NCBI GenBank assembly: GCA_050247135.1
Contig: JBFWUT010000012.1
Span: 7,788-71,787, forward strand
Source of the DNA: Berkiella sp050247135
Lineage (GTDB): Bacteria > Pseudomonadota > Gammaproteobacteria > Berkiellales > Berkiellaceae
DNA length: 64,000 bases
Reading direction: 5' to 3'
Made by a program: the position numbers and the translations under genes. The notes beneath the pieces are model-generated. The model made no database searches, was not told the origin of the DNA, and saw nothing but the letters and a program-made list of their open reading frames with translations. How positions within the stretch are numbered: position 1 is the stretch's first letter; each line of letters opens with the position of its first letter. Shown here one piece after another: positions 44,456-53,506 of the stretch.

Positions 44456-45616
44456 CTAATCGTCCACTAAACTAAGACCCGATGCTCCCTTATCAGGAAC
44501 GTGCAAGTTTGAGGCAGTAACAGGGACTTCAGATTCGTCATCTTTTGCAGAAACGCTTTTATCACTGAGGCTGATTTTAAGACGAAGGTTATTGCGGGAA
44601 TCGGCATTACGCAACGCATCTTCTAAGCTTATCTTCTTTTCAAAATAAAGTCGCTCTAGCGATTGATCGAAAGTTTGCATACCCAAATTATTTGATTTTT
44701 CCATGACTTCTTTGAGACCGTCAATTTCGCCTCGATTGATAAGAGAAACAACCAAAGGTGTGCCAAGCAGAATTTCAAAAGCAGCGACTCGTTTACCATC
44801 CAGTGTTGGGATGAGGCGCTGCGATATAATCGCCTTAATATTAAATGATAAATCCATGAGCAATTGATTTTTTCTGACATCTGGGAAAAAGTTGATGATC
44901 CGCTCGAATGCTTGGTTAGCATTGTTAGCATGCAGAGTAGATAAGCATAAGTGTCCGGTTTCTGCAAAAGCGATTGCGTGTTCCATGGTTTCTTGCGAGC
45001 GAATTTCCCCAATCAAAATAACATCGGGCGCCTGGCGTAAGGTGTTTTTTAATGCTTCGTGATAACTGACCGTATCTAACCCTACTTCGCGTTGATTCAC
45101 AATCGATTTCTTATGCGTATGCACATATTCGATCGGGTCTTCAATCATAATGATATGACCTGCGCTATGTGAATTTCGGTAATCAATTAAGGAAGCTAGC
45201 GACGTCGATTTACCACAACCTGTAGGACCGACAAATAACACTAAACCGCTTTTTTCCATAATAATATCAGATAAGATGGTTGGGATGCCGAGTTCTTCGA
45301 TAGAGGGAATTACAGTATGAATACGTCGGATTACCATGGCTACTTCATTACGTTGTATGAAGATATTGACGCGGAATCGTCCTAGCCCTGGCACCGACAA
45401 AGCCATGTTCATTTCTAAAGCACTTTCGAATAGCAAAGATTTTTCTTGACCCATAATGTTATAGGCAAGCTGTTTCACCTCTCCTACTTTCAGGGCATTT
45501 TCGCTGATAGGGTGAAGTTTTCCGTGCGCTTTGACAGAAGGAGGTGCACCTGTGCTTAGGTACAGATCAGAACCTTCGAGTTCCTTCATTTTAATAAGAT
45601 AATCGTTAAGCGACAT
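44456..45616 (-). CDS. pilU: Type IV pilus retraction ATPase PilU
   Basis: The protein has 386 residues of the PilT/PilU secretion-ATPase family. It shows GLGRFRVNIFIQR, the Walker A GPTGCGKST, the Asp box IMIEDPIEYVH, the Walker B motif VILIGEIRSQETMEHAI and the His box ETGHLCLSTLHANN. The length and the acidic C-terminal tail after about residue 350 favour PilU over PilT. PilU assists PilT in retracting type IV pili at the inner membrane. pilT is commonly next to pilU but is not here. ATG 45616 starts MSLNDYLIKMKELEGSDLYL. Confidence 0.92.
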   Translation of the reverse strand: MSLNDYLIKMKELEGSDLYLSTGAPPSVKAHGKLHPISENALKVGEVKQLAYNIMGQEKSLLFESALEMNMALSVPGLGRFRVNIFIQRNEVAMVIRRIHTVIPSIEELGIPTILSDIIMEKSGLVLFVGPTGCGKSTSLASLIDYRNSHSAGHIIMIEDPIEYVHTHKKSIVNQREVGLDTVSYHEALKNTLRQAPDVILIGEIRSQETMEHAIAFAETGHLCLSTLHANNANQAFERIINFFPDVRKNQLLMDLSFNIKAIISQRLIPTLDGKRVAAFEILLGTPLVVSLINRGEIDGLKEVMEKSNNLGMQTFDQSLERLYFEKKISLEDALRNADSRNNLRLKISLSDKSVSAKDDESEVPVTASNLHVPDKGASGLSLVDD

Positions 45617-45759
45617 TACTATCCTCAGAAACCAATAGAGACATTGCTATAATTCAGTTAAAGCAATCACTTAAAATATAGCCACAATTCTGATACTCTT
45701 GGGTAAATGGCTGAAGGTAAAGAAGGTGGTTTTTTCATCAATCCTGCTAGGAGTGAGTC

Positions 45760-46692
45760 ATGGATTTTGGTAGCGTCGCGTTTTTATTAGTGGTCTTAGC
45801 GTTTGTTGTGATTATGATGGCCGTCAAGCAAGTTCCACAAGGCTATGAATGGACGGTTGAACGTTTTGGGCGTTATGTACAAACGTTGCATCCGGGTTTA
45901 ACACTGATTGTGCCGTTTATTGATAAAATTGGCACCAAGCTGAATATGATGGAACAAGTGTTAGACATTCCATCGCAAGAAGTGATCACCAAAGACAATG
46001 CTATGGTCAAAGTCGACGGTATTTGTTTTTATCAAATCGTCGATGCCGCAAAAGCTGCTTATGAGGTTAGTGAACTTGATCGCGCTATTCGCAATTTAAC
46101 AATGACTAACATACGTACCGTGCTAGGTTCCATGCAACTGGATGAAGCGCTATCCAATCGTGATCATATCAACGTAAAGTTATTGGCGGTTGTTGATGAA
46201 GCAACTACACCTTGGGGAGTGAAAGTCACCAGAGTAGAGATCAAAGACATCAGCCCACCTAAGGACTTAGTAACCGCTATGGCAGCACAAATGAAAGCGG
46301 AACGAGAAAAGCGAGCACGCATTTTAGAAGCAGAAGGACATCGTGCTTCGGCTATTTTACGTGCCGAAGGTGAAAAACAAGCTGTAGTTTTGGATGCAGA
46401 AGGTCGCAAAGAGGCTGCTTTTCGTGATGCTGAGGCCCGCGAGCGTTTAGCACAAGCTGAAGCGAAGGCAACGGAAGTGGTTTCTCAAGCGATCTCGCAA
46501 GGCGATGTGAATGCAATCAATTATTTCGTTGCACAACGTTATGTTGATGCTTTAGGCAAAATTGCCAGCGCTGACAATCAAAAATTAATATTAATGCCTC
46601 TTGAGGCAGGCAGTGTCATTGGCTCCATCGCGGGGATTGGCGAAATTGCTAAACAAACGTTTGGTGCAAAAGCAAAGGATATTCCATCATGA
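45760..46692 (+). CDS. SPFH/band 7 (stomatin/QmcA-like) membrane protein
   Basis: The protein has 310 residues. One N-terminal membrane segment (VAFLLVVLAFVVIMMAV) precedes a band 7 domain: VPQGYEWTVERFGRYVQTLHPGL, MEQVLDIPSQEVITKDN and NIRTVLGSMQLDEALSNRD. A long Ala/Glu coiled coil follows (about 185-250). The family forms cage-like oligomers linked to the quality control of membrane proteins. The NfeD partner gene follows with a four-base overlap, a widespread pairing. Confidence 0.93.
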   Translation: MDFGSVAFLLVVLAFVVIMMAVKQVPQGYEWTVERFGRYVQTLHPGLTLIVPFIDKIGTKLNMMEQVLDIPSQEVITKDNAMVKVDGICFYQIVDAAKAAYEVSELDRAIRNLTMTNIRTVLGSMQLDEALSNRDHINVKLLAVVDEATTPWGVKVTRVEIKDISPPKDLVTAMAAQMKAEREKRARILEAEGHRASAILRAEGEKQAVVLDAEGRKEAAFRDAEARERLAQAEAKATEVVSQAISQGDVNAINYFVAQRYVDALGKIASADNQKLILMPLEAGSVIGSIAGIGEIAKQTFGAKAKDIPS

Positions 46693-47138
46693 AAGATCTC
46701 TTTACCCACCTCGTATTTTGGCATTGGCTGGCGTTTGCATTAATTCTGGCCATTTTAGATGTGGTATTAGGGGTGAATTTCCTTTTTGTTTGGTGCGGAC
46801 TCGCGGCGGCCCTCGTTGGCGTTTTGTTATTGTTGATTCCAAAATTAGGTTGGGAGCTACAATTTATTGTTTTTGGCATCGGTGTATTGGCCAGTTTGGT
46901 AGGCTGGAGAACGTTAAATAAACGAGCGGCTAAAAAAAGTGATCAACCGCAATTAAACCGCAGAGCGAGCCAATATATTGGCCGCACTTTCACTTTAGAT
47001 GTACCGATTGTGAATCATCGCGGCAAAGTGAGAGTGGATGATACACAATGGGTAGTTGAAGGTGCTGATATGGAAGTAGGTACGACAGTTAAAGTAGTCG
47101 GTGTCGATGGTGTCATCCTCAAAGTCGAAAAAGTGTAG
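46689..47138 (+). CDS. NfeD family protein (short form)
   Basis: The protein has 149 residues: two or three membrane segments over residues 8-75, then a C-terminal OB-fold NfeD domain with YIGRTFTLDVPIVNHRGKVRVDDTQW and VKVVGVDGVILKVEKV. It lacks the ClpP-like protease part, as usual for the short form paired with QmcA-like proteins. Its ATG overlaps the SPFH stop by four bases. It is followed six bases later by glnE. Confidence 0.92.
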   Translation: MKDLFTHLVFWHWLAFALILAILDVVLGVNFLFVWCGLAAALVGVLLLLIPKLGWELQFIVFGIGVLASLVGWRTLNKRAAKKSDQPQLNRRASQYIGRTFTLDVPIVNHRGKVRVDDTQWVVEGADMEVGTTVKVVGVDGVILKVEKV

Positions 47139-47144
47139 CATAGC

Positions 47145-50039
47145 ATGCAAGCCAAGGATTGGCAGCAGCATCTTATTCGATTCTTACAGGCTCTTCCTCC
47201 CGAGCTTCATCAAGTATGTCAAGAAAACTGGCAGCAATATCGTCAAGCTGCCTTAAAACAAAATTATGAGATCCCTAATGACCAATGGTTTTTGATGAGC
47301 CTATGGAATATTTTAGCAGTCAGCGACTATGCGTTAAGTGTCTTTGTAAGACATCCTGAATTCCCTATCAAGATTTATCAATCGCTAAAAGACGCTTCTT
47401 TAGACGATGAGACTGCTAAAAAAGAATGGCAACAGTACGCACCGCCATCTGACGACTTACCCTCTTTAATGCAAGCATTACGAGTGTATCGTCATTTTCA
47501 AATGACACGCATTTTATGGCGTTTGATTGCAGGTCACGATACCTTTGCGCAACATTTACAATCACTAGTCAGCGTAGCGGATACCATTATTGTAGCAACA
47601 GCCGATGCTCTTTATGATTTATTGGCATTAGAATGGGGAATTCCCGTTAATGATAATGGTGAAAAACAACCGTTCATTGTCTTGGCTTTGGGCAAATTGG
47701 GCGGTAAAGAACTGAATTTTTCATCCGATGTTGATTTGGTATTTTGTTATCCACAATCGGGAGTGACTGTTGGTAAAGAACGCTCAATCTCCAATGAGCA
47801 ATTTTTTACCAAACTAGGGCAACATTTTATTAGAGTTCTATCAGAGGTCACTCAAGAGGGCTTTGTGTTCCGCGTCGATATGCGTCTGCGACCACACGGA
47901 CAAAGTGGAAACTTAGTATTGAATTTTTCAGCATTAGAGAATTATTATCAATATCAAGGACGCGATTGGGAACGTTATGCCCTAGTCAAAGCGCGTGTGA
48001 TTTCAACTGATATCAATATGATAGAACAATTGCAAGCGCTGTTACAGCCGTTTGTCTATCGACGTTATTTGGATTATGGTGCATTTAGTTCACTTCGCGA
48101 GATGCGAGAATTGGTTGAAATGGAGGTTAAAAGAAAAAATAAAGAAAACGATCTCAAGTTGGGTAAGGGCGGGATAAGACAAATAGAATTTTTGACACAA
48201 TCTATTCAGCTGATCAGAGGTGGGAGAGAGCCTCAATTTAGAGAGCAAAATTTATTAAAAGCATTAAGCCTCATCGTGGCAGCAAAATACATTAAACAAG
48301 AAGATTATGAAGAGCTGCTTAATGCTTACCTTTTTTTACGCGAAGTAGAGCATTGTTTGCAAATGATAAATGATGCTCAGACACACGCCTTGCCTAAAAA
48401 TCCTGTCGATAGAGCACGATTATATTCAATGATGGCTTTCTCAACCGAGGAGCTTTTTAAAAATACTTTAAAAAAACATACCATAAATGTGACAAAACAT
48501 TTTAATCTCATTACAAACACGCCTCATTCAAGCCATAATCAAAAAGACTCCATAGTAAGTCAGTATAAATTTCTGTGGACAAACTTAGATGATAAAGAGG
48601 CGGCGCTAGCTATTTTGCAAACAACGAGTTATGAACAACCAGAGCTTGCTTATGAGCAATTAAGTTTTTTTAAAAATAGCCGATTAATCCAATCACTCAA
48701 AAAACAAGCAAGCGCAAGATTAGACAAGGTGATGCCCGCATTATTGTTGCTGTTGGCAAAAGAAGCATCAGCACTAACGTTATTATCAAGAATGTTGCGC
48801 TTGTTACGTTCGATTGTGCGTCGTTCGGCTTATTTGGCATTACTCATTGAACAACCCCATATGCTCAAATTCTTGGTAACTATTTGTGGCGCGAGTGAGT
48901 GGATTTTAGTGCAGATCTGCTCTTATCCGGTTCTTTTAGATGAGTTGTTGAGTCCTCCGTCATGGCAAGAACTCACTAGCCGCAAATATCTAAAAAAGAC
49001 TTTAACAGATCGCATGCAATGGATTGATGCCAATGATTTAGAATCACAAATGGAACATTTGCGGCAATTTAAACTAGGATGTTTTCTATCACTGGCAGCA
49101 CTGGAGTTGTTGACGGACCAATCGTTGGATGTCACCTTGGCGCTCAGTGATATTACCGAGGTGATTTTGCAACAAGTCCACCATATTAGCTTAGATTTTA
49201 TGATTAAACACTATGAACTAAACGAGTCTATTGAAAGTATCAGCAAGCTAGTCCCCTTTGGCATTATTGCTTATGGTAAATTAGGTGCGAGAGAATTAAA
49301 TTATGCCTCTGACCTGGATCTCGTATTTCTTTATGATGCGATGGATGACAAGATCATATCAGGAAAATCAGCCCTTACGCCCGCAGAATTTAGTTTGCGG
49401 CTTGCTCAACGTATTATTCACATGTTAAGCGTGCCGACAGCGACCGGTATACTCTATGAAGTTGATGTGCGCTTACGTCCGGCGGGTAGCGCAGGACTTC
49501 TCGTGAGCCATTTGAATGCGTACCGAACGTATCTTCATCAACATGCTTGGACATGGGAGCATCAAGCATTAATCAAAGCGCGTTGTATAATAGGGCCTAA
49601 AAACTTGCGTAATGAATTTGAAGAATGTCGTGCACAGGTGCTAAAACAAAGACGATCAAAAACAAATTTAGTTAAAGACATTGAACAAATGCGTGAAAAA
49701 ATGCATGAGCATCGTGTTGGTTCTTCACGACTTGATTTAAAAACCATGCCAGGGGGTATAGCCGATCTCGAATTTGTCGTCCAATTTCTGGTTTTGCAAT
49801 ATGCACATGATTATCCTGAATTGCTAGAAGTGCGAAGCACGGTTAACTTATTGCCGTTATTAGCAGAGCTGAATCTACTTGATAAAAAGCATGCTCAGGA
49901 TTTGCTAAGGATTTATAACCAATATCAAGTCTGTGCTCGTCGACATTTTTTACAGGCAGGAGAAGAGCTTAATGATTTTACTCAAGAGCGTGCCTTGGTT
50001 CGCGCGATATGTGATCATATTTTCCAATTAGCGCTATAA
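47145..50039 (+). CDS. glnE: Bifunctional glutamine synthetase adenylyltransferase/deadenylase GlnE
   Basis: The protein has 964 residues, close to the normal length. Two nucleotidyltransferase cores are visible, GKLGGKELNFSSDVDLVF (about residue 178) and GKLGARELNYASDLDLVF (about residue 710), each with the G..S/D-x-D motif. The N-terminal half is the deadenylase and the C-terminal half is the adenylylase, with helical regulatory regions between. GlnE tunes glutamine synthetase to nitrogen status through PII. It follows the SPFH/NfeD pair with six bases between and may share their transcript. Confidence 0.97.
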   Translation: MQAKDWQQHLIRFLQALPPELHQVCQENWQQYRQAALKQNYEIPNDQWFLMSLWNILAVSDYALSVFVRHPEFPIKIYQSLKDASLDDETAKKEWQQYAPPSDDLPSLMQALRVYRHFQMTRILWRLIAGHDTFAQHLQSLVSVADTIIVATADALYDLLALEWGIPVNDNGEKQPFIVLALGKLGGKELNFSSDVDLVFCYPQSGVTVGKERSISNEQFFTKLGQHFIRVLSEVTQEGFVFRVDMRLRPHGQSGNLVLNFSALENYYQYQGRDWERYALVKARVISTDINMIEQLQALLQPFVYRRYLDYGAFSSLREMRELVEMEVKRKNKENDLKLGKGGIRQIEFLTQSIQLIRGGREPQFREQNLLKALSLIVAAKYIKQEDYEELLNAYLFLREVEHCLQMINDAQTHALPKNPVDRARLYSMMAFSTEELFKNTLKKHTINVTKHFNLITNTPHSSHNQKDSIVSQYKFLWTNLDDKEAALAILQTTSYEQPELAYEQLSFFKNSRLIQSLKKQASARLDKVMPALLLLLAKEASALTLLSRMLRLLRSIVRRSAYLALLIEQPHMLKFLVTICGASEWILVQICSYPVLLDELLSPPSWQELTSRKYLKKTLTDRMQWIDANDLESQMEHLRQFKLGCFLSLAALELLTDQSLDVTLALSDITEVILQQVHHISLDFMIKHYELNESIESISKLVPFGIIAYGKLGARELNYASDLDLVFLYDAMDDKIISGKSALTPAEFSLRLAQRIIHMLSVPTATGILYEVDVRLRPAGSAGLLVSHLNAYRTYLHQHAWTWEHQALIKARCIIGPKNLRNEFEECRAQVLKQRRSKTNLVKDIEQMREKMHEHRVGSSRLDLKTMPGGIADLEFVVQFLVLQYAHDYPELLEVRSTVNLLPLLAELNLLDKKHAQDLLRIYNQYQVCARRHFLQAGEELNDFTQERALVRAICDHIFQLAL

Positions 50040-50063
50040 ATTGGGTGAGTAGCCTCACCATGA

Positions 50064-50091
50064 TTGTGTTTTAGTCACAAACCGTTATACT
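50064..50091 (+). promoter_or_regulatory. Probable promoter of ilvE
   Basis: TTGTGT (50064-50069) and TATACT (50086-50091) with a 16-base spacer lie 41 bases upstream of the ilvE ATG, in the 92-base gap after glnE. Confidence 0.45.
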
Positions 50092-50131
50092 CTTTGGCTC
50101 AAGATGCAGACAATCTAAAAGGAACTGTTCG

Positions 50132-51061
50132 ATGACAATGTCTCAAAAAGATGGCTTTATTTGGTTTGATGGTCAATTGTTACCCTGGAAAGAAGCGAAC
50201 ATTCATGTATTAACCCACAGTCTGCATTATGGGATGGGAATATTTGAAGGGCTGCGCGCCTACCCAACGGATAAAGGGCCTGCTATTTTTCGCCTACAAG
50301 AACACACGGATCGCTTTTTTCGATCAGCGCATATCATGAACATGCCAATGCCCTTTGATAAAAAAACGCTCAATGATGCTCAATGCGAAGTAATTGCTAA
50401 AAATAATTTATCAGCAGGCTACATTCGGCCGATTTGCTTCTATGGTAGTGAAGGAATGGGATTAAGAGCGGATAATTTAAAATCGCATGTTGCCATAGCT
50501 GCTTGGGAATGGGGTGCTTATTTGGGCAAAGAAGGATTAGAAAAAGGGATTAAAGTCCGCACCTCTTCCTATACCAGACATCATGTCAACATCATGATGT
50601 GCAAAGCAAAAGCGACAGGAAATTATGTTAACTCTATGCTAGCACTATCTGAGGCGCTCGCCAGCGGATGTGATGAAGCATTGCTCCTTGATCCCGAAGG
50701 ATATGTAGCAGAGGGTAGCGGTGAGAATTTTTTCTTGGTCCGTAATGAGGTTCTTTATACCCCGCAGTTGACTTCCTGCTTAGAGGGCGTGACGCGTGCT
50801 ACTATCATTACCTTTGCACAAGAGATGGGGCTTAAAGTGGAAGAGCGCTCCATTACGCGTGACGAAGTCTATGTTGCAGATGAATGCTTTTTTACTGGTA
50901 CAGCCGCTGAGGTGACGCCTATTCGCGAAGTAGATGGGCGCAAAATTGGCAATGGCGCTCGGGGCCCTCTCACGGAACAACTACAAAATAAATATTTTGA
51001 CCAAGTCTACGGAAGAAAAGTTAGTCATCCAGAATGGCTCACATACGTGAATGAACGGTAA
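50132..51061 (+). CDS. ilvE: Branched-chain amino acid aminotransferase IlvE
   Basis: The protein has 309 residues of the class IV aminotransferase fold: THSLHYGMGIFEGLRAY near the N terminus, KATGNYVNSMLA with the catalytic Lys, DEALLLDPEGYVAEGSGENFF and VTRATIITFAQEMG. It transfers the amino group of glutamate to branched-chain keto acids, using PLP. An AAAGGA site lies upstream of ATG 50132. It ends before a clear terminator. The reverse reaction would supply the keto acids used by an E1 like that at 23-25 kb. Confidence 0.95.
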   Translation: MTMSQKDGFIWFDGQLLPWKEANIHVLTHSLHYGMGIFEGLRAYPTDKGPAIFRLQEHTDRFFRSAHIMNMPMPFDKKTLNDAQCEVIAKNNLSAGYIRPICFYGSEGMGLRADNLKSHVAIAAWEWGAYLGKEGLEKGIKVRTSSYTRHHVNIMMCKAKATGNYVNSMLALSEALASGCDEALLLDPEGYVAEGSGENFFLVRNEVLYTPQLTSCLEGVTRATIITFAQEMGLKVEERSITRDEVYVADECFFTGTAAEVTPIREVDGRKIGNGARGPLTEQLQNKYFDQVYGRKVSHPEWLTYVNER

Positions 51062-51073
51062 CTCGTCGCATCA

Positions 51074-51103
51074 GCCCCTTATGGTACAATAAGGGGCATT
51101 TTG
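51074..51103 (+). terminator. Terminator after ilvE
   Basis: GCCCCTTAT (51074-51082) pairs perfectly with ATAAGGGGC (51089-51097) around a six-base loop. It is followed by ATTTTG, 13 bases after the ilvE stop. It precedes the zinc-finger gene. Confidence 0.7.
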
Positions 51104-51123
51104 TCATTAAAGAGAAAATCAGA

Positions 51124-51333
51124 ATGAGCTCAAGCGATAAAAAATTACCGGCGAGCAGCCAAAAGCAATATGAAGTTAGTAGCAAAGATTTGCCGTTGTC
51201 CTGTCCTATGCCTTCAATGGTACTTTGGAACGCTCATCCAAGGGTGTACTTACCAATTGAGAAAACTGGCAAAGCTAGTTGTCCGTATTGCGGGGCCGCT
51301 TTCGTTCTCACCGACTTCGATAAGGTCTCTTAA
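51124..51333 (+). CDS. Small zinc-finger protein (zf-CHCC family)
   Basis: The protein has 69 residues. The pattern CPMPSMVLWNAHPRVYLPIE followed by ASCPYCGAAFVL matches the zf-CHCC domain, with Cys, His, Cys and Cys ligands, as in mitochondrial NDUFS6. Bacterial stand-alone members are common in Gammaproteobacteria, of unknown role. It lies between the ilvE terminator and the waaF operon. Confidence 0.85.
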   Translation: MSSSDKKLPASSQKQYEVSSKDLPLSCPMPSMVLWNAHPRVYLPIEKTGKASCPYCGAAFVLTDFDKVS

Positions 51334-51431
51334 ACGAAGAAATGTTCTTTTTAACGCACCTTTTACTCCAAATTTGTGACAAAATCTGGTAGCTTTCTCT
51401 CTCGATGCCCGCGGTTTAAGAGGTCAAGTTT

Positions 51432-52442
51432 TTGGTGGATAAAACATTAATCATCGGCCCATCCTGGGTGGGCGACATGGTGATGGCACAAGCATTGTTT
51501 AAGGCAATCAAGCTTAACTTCCCGCACACAACTCTTGATGTTTTAGCGCCCGAGTGGAGTTGCGGTCTTACGGACCGCATGCCAGAAATCTCTGCGAGTA
51601 TTCCTATGTCAATTGCACATGGCGAGCTTGGTCTACAAAAAAGAAGGCAGTTGGCTAATAAAATAAAAGAAGAAAAATACCAGCGCTGTTTCGTCTTACC
51701 CAATTCCTGGAAGTCCGCCCTGATCCCTTTTTGGGCCCAGATCCCCAAGCGCATTGGTTGGCGCGGTGAATGGCGCTATGGGCTTTTAAATCAGATCCGA
51801 GTGTTGGATAAAAATCGCTATCCCTTGATGGTTGATCGCTACATTGCTCTGGCATATGACAAAGGGGCTACGCTACCCTCACTTCGCCCTAGTCTTGTTG
51901 TGAATACGGATAATGTGCAAAAAGCTTTAGCAACTTATCAGTTAGCAACAGATAAACCCATTTTGGTCTTGTGCCCAGGAGCAGAATTTGGTCCTTCAAA
52001 GCGTTGGCCTGAAGGATATTATGCAACATTAGCCAATCAATACTTAGCAAACGGTTGGCAAGTTTGGATTTTTGGCTCAGCCAAAGACAGCACGGTGGCA
52101 ACACAGATCCAGATGCAGACGCAAAATCAGTGTATTGATTTAACAGGGCGCACTACATTAGGTGATGCAATTGATTTAATGTCTCAAGCGAAATTGGTCG
52201 TAACCAATGACTCAGGTTTGATGCATATAGCGGCTGCGTTGAATATTCCCTTAGTAGCACTTTATGGCTCAACCTCGCCGGGGTTCACCCCGCCTTTAAG
52301 TGAGAAGGTCAGTATTTTGCAGGAAGACATCGGCTGTAGTCCTTGCTTTAAAAGAACCTGTCCCTTGATGCATCATCAATGTATGCAGCAACTGTCTGTT
52401 AACAAAGTCTTAGAAGCAGCGCAATCGTTGGTTAATGCATGA
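51432..52442 (+). CDS. waaF: ADP-heptose:LPS heptosyltransferase II WaaF
   Basis: The protein has 336 residues of the GT9 family. The N-terminal LIIGPSWVGDMVMAQALF, central LCPGAEFGPSKRWP and C-terminal TNDSGLMHIAAAL with PLVALYGSTSPGFTPP are WaaF signatures. It adds the second heptose of the inner core. TTG 51432, behind an AGAGG site, is chosen; GTG 51435 is also possible. It overlaps waaC by four bases and opens a seven-gene lipopolysaccharide-core operon. Confidence 0.95.
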   Translation: MVDKTLIIGPSWVGDMVMAQALFKAIKLNFPHTTLDVLAPEWSCGLTDRMPEISASIPMSIAHGELGLQKRRQLANKIKEEKYQRCFVLPNSWKSALIPFWAQIPKRIGWRGEWRYGLLNQIRVLDKNRYPLMVDRYIALAYDKGATLPSLRPSLVVNTDNVQKALATYQLATDKPILVLCPGAEFGPSKRWPEGYYATLANQYLANGWQVWIFGSAKDSTVATQIQMQTQNQCIDLTGRTTLGDAIDLMSQAKLVVTNDSGLMHIAAALNIPLVALYGSTSPGFTPPLSEKVSILQEDIGCSPCFKRTCPLMHHQCMQQLSVNKVLEAAQSLVNA

Positions 52443-53506
52443 AAAAGGTTTTAATTATCAAAATGTCTTCAATGGGAGACGTCATTCATACCTTGCCCGC
52501 GTTAACCGATGCCCTTAATGCGGATCCTTCGATTCAATTTGATTGGGTGGTTGAACCCGGTTTTGCGCAAATACCGACTTGGCATAAAGCTGTAAGGAAT
52601 GTGATCCACGCCCCCCTTCGTCGCCTGCGAAAGTCGCCATGGCAAGCGATAGTGAAAGGCGAATGGCAAGATTTTATTAAAGCATTGCGCCAAAACCGTT
52701 ATGATCTCATTATTGATGCCCAAGGTCTTCTTAAAAGTGCGCTAGTTGCATGGGGCGCTCAAGGAACATGTGCTGGTTTGCATTTTAAGAGTGCGCGTGA
52801 AAAATTAGCTAGCCTTTTTTATCGGCAGCGCATAGTGGTTCCTTGGCAACAACATGCAGTCGAGCGTGTTAGGCAGCTATTTGCAGGGGCGCTAAACTAT
52901 CCGTTGCCAACAACACCACCTCAATACGGTATTGACACAACACGTTTACCCACCCTGACATATGGTAGCAATACCATCATTTTTTTACATGGAACGACCT
53001 GGCCAACCAAGCATTGGCCTCAATCCTTCTGGGAACAGCTTGCCTATTTGGTGGGGATGAGCGGGTTTCAGGTGCTGTTACCATGGGGTAATGAAATAGA
53101 ACAGGCGCGAGCAAAAGCTATATTGCGTTATTGTGAAAACAATTCAGTTAGTATGCTTCCGATTGTGTTACCGAAGCATACATTAGCAGAACTAACGACA
53201 TTATTGAGCCACGCAAATGGCGTTGTTGCAGTAGACACGGGATTAGGGCATATGGCGGCAGCCATGGCTTCGCCAACCGTTTCACTTTATGGTCCTACCT
53301 CTGCGCAACTTACTGGGGCCTATGGTCCTTGGCAACATCATATCAAAAGCACTTTAGATTGCTCACCCTGTTTGAAACGTGAGTGTCGGCTTGGGGAAGA
53401 ATTTAAAGTCACGCCCCCGTGCTTTGAGAGCATGACGCCAAGGTCGGTATGGCAAGATTTACAAAAACTGATGAAAGATTACCAAAAACAACATGTCAAA
53501 TCCTAA
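52439..53506 (+). CDS. waaC: Heptosyltransferase I WaaC
   Basis: The protein has 355 residues of GT9. IIKMSSMGDVIHTLPALTDA starts it, IIDAQGLLKSALVA follows, and the sugar-nucleotide part has FLHGTTWPTKHWP and VAVDTGLGHMAAAMASPTV. WaaC adds the first L-glycero-D-manno-heptose to Kdo2-lipid A. The start ATG overlaps the waaF stop by four bases and its end overlaps the ligase gene by 14. Confidence 0.95.
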   Translation: MKKVLIIKMSSMGDVIHTLPALTDALNADPSIQFDWVVEPGFAQIPTWHKAVRNVIHAPLRRLRKSPWQAIVKGEWQDFIKALRQNRYDLIIDAQGLLKSALVAWGAQGTCAGLHFKSAREKLASLFYRQRIVVPWQQHAVERVRQLFAGALNYPLPTTPPQYGIDTTRLPTLTYGSNTIIFLHGTTWPTKHWPQSFWEQLAYLVGMSGFQVLLPWGNEIEQARAKAILRYCENNSVSMLPIVLPKHTLAELTTLLSHANGVVAVDTGLGHMAAAMASPTVSLYGPTSAQLTGAYGPWQHHIKSTLDCSPCLKRECRLGEEFKVTPPCFESMTPRSVWQDLQKLMKDYQKQHVKS

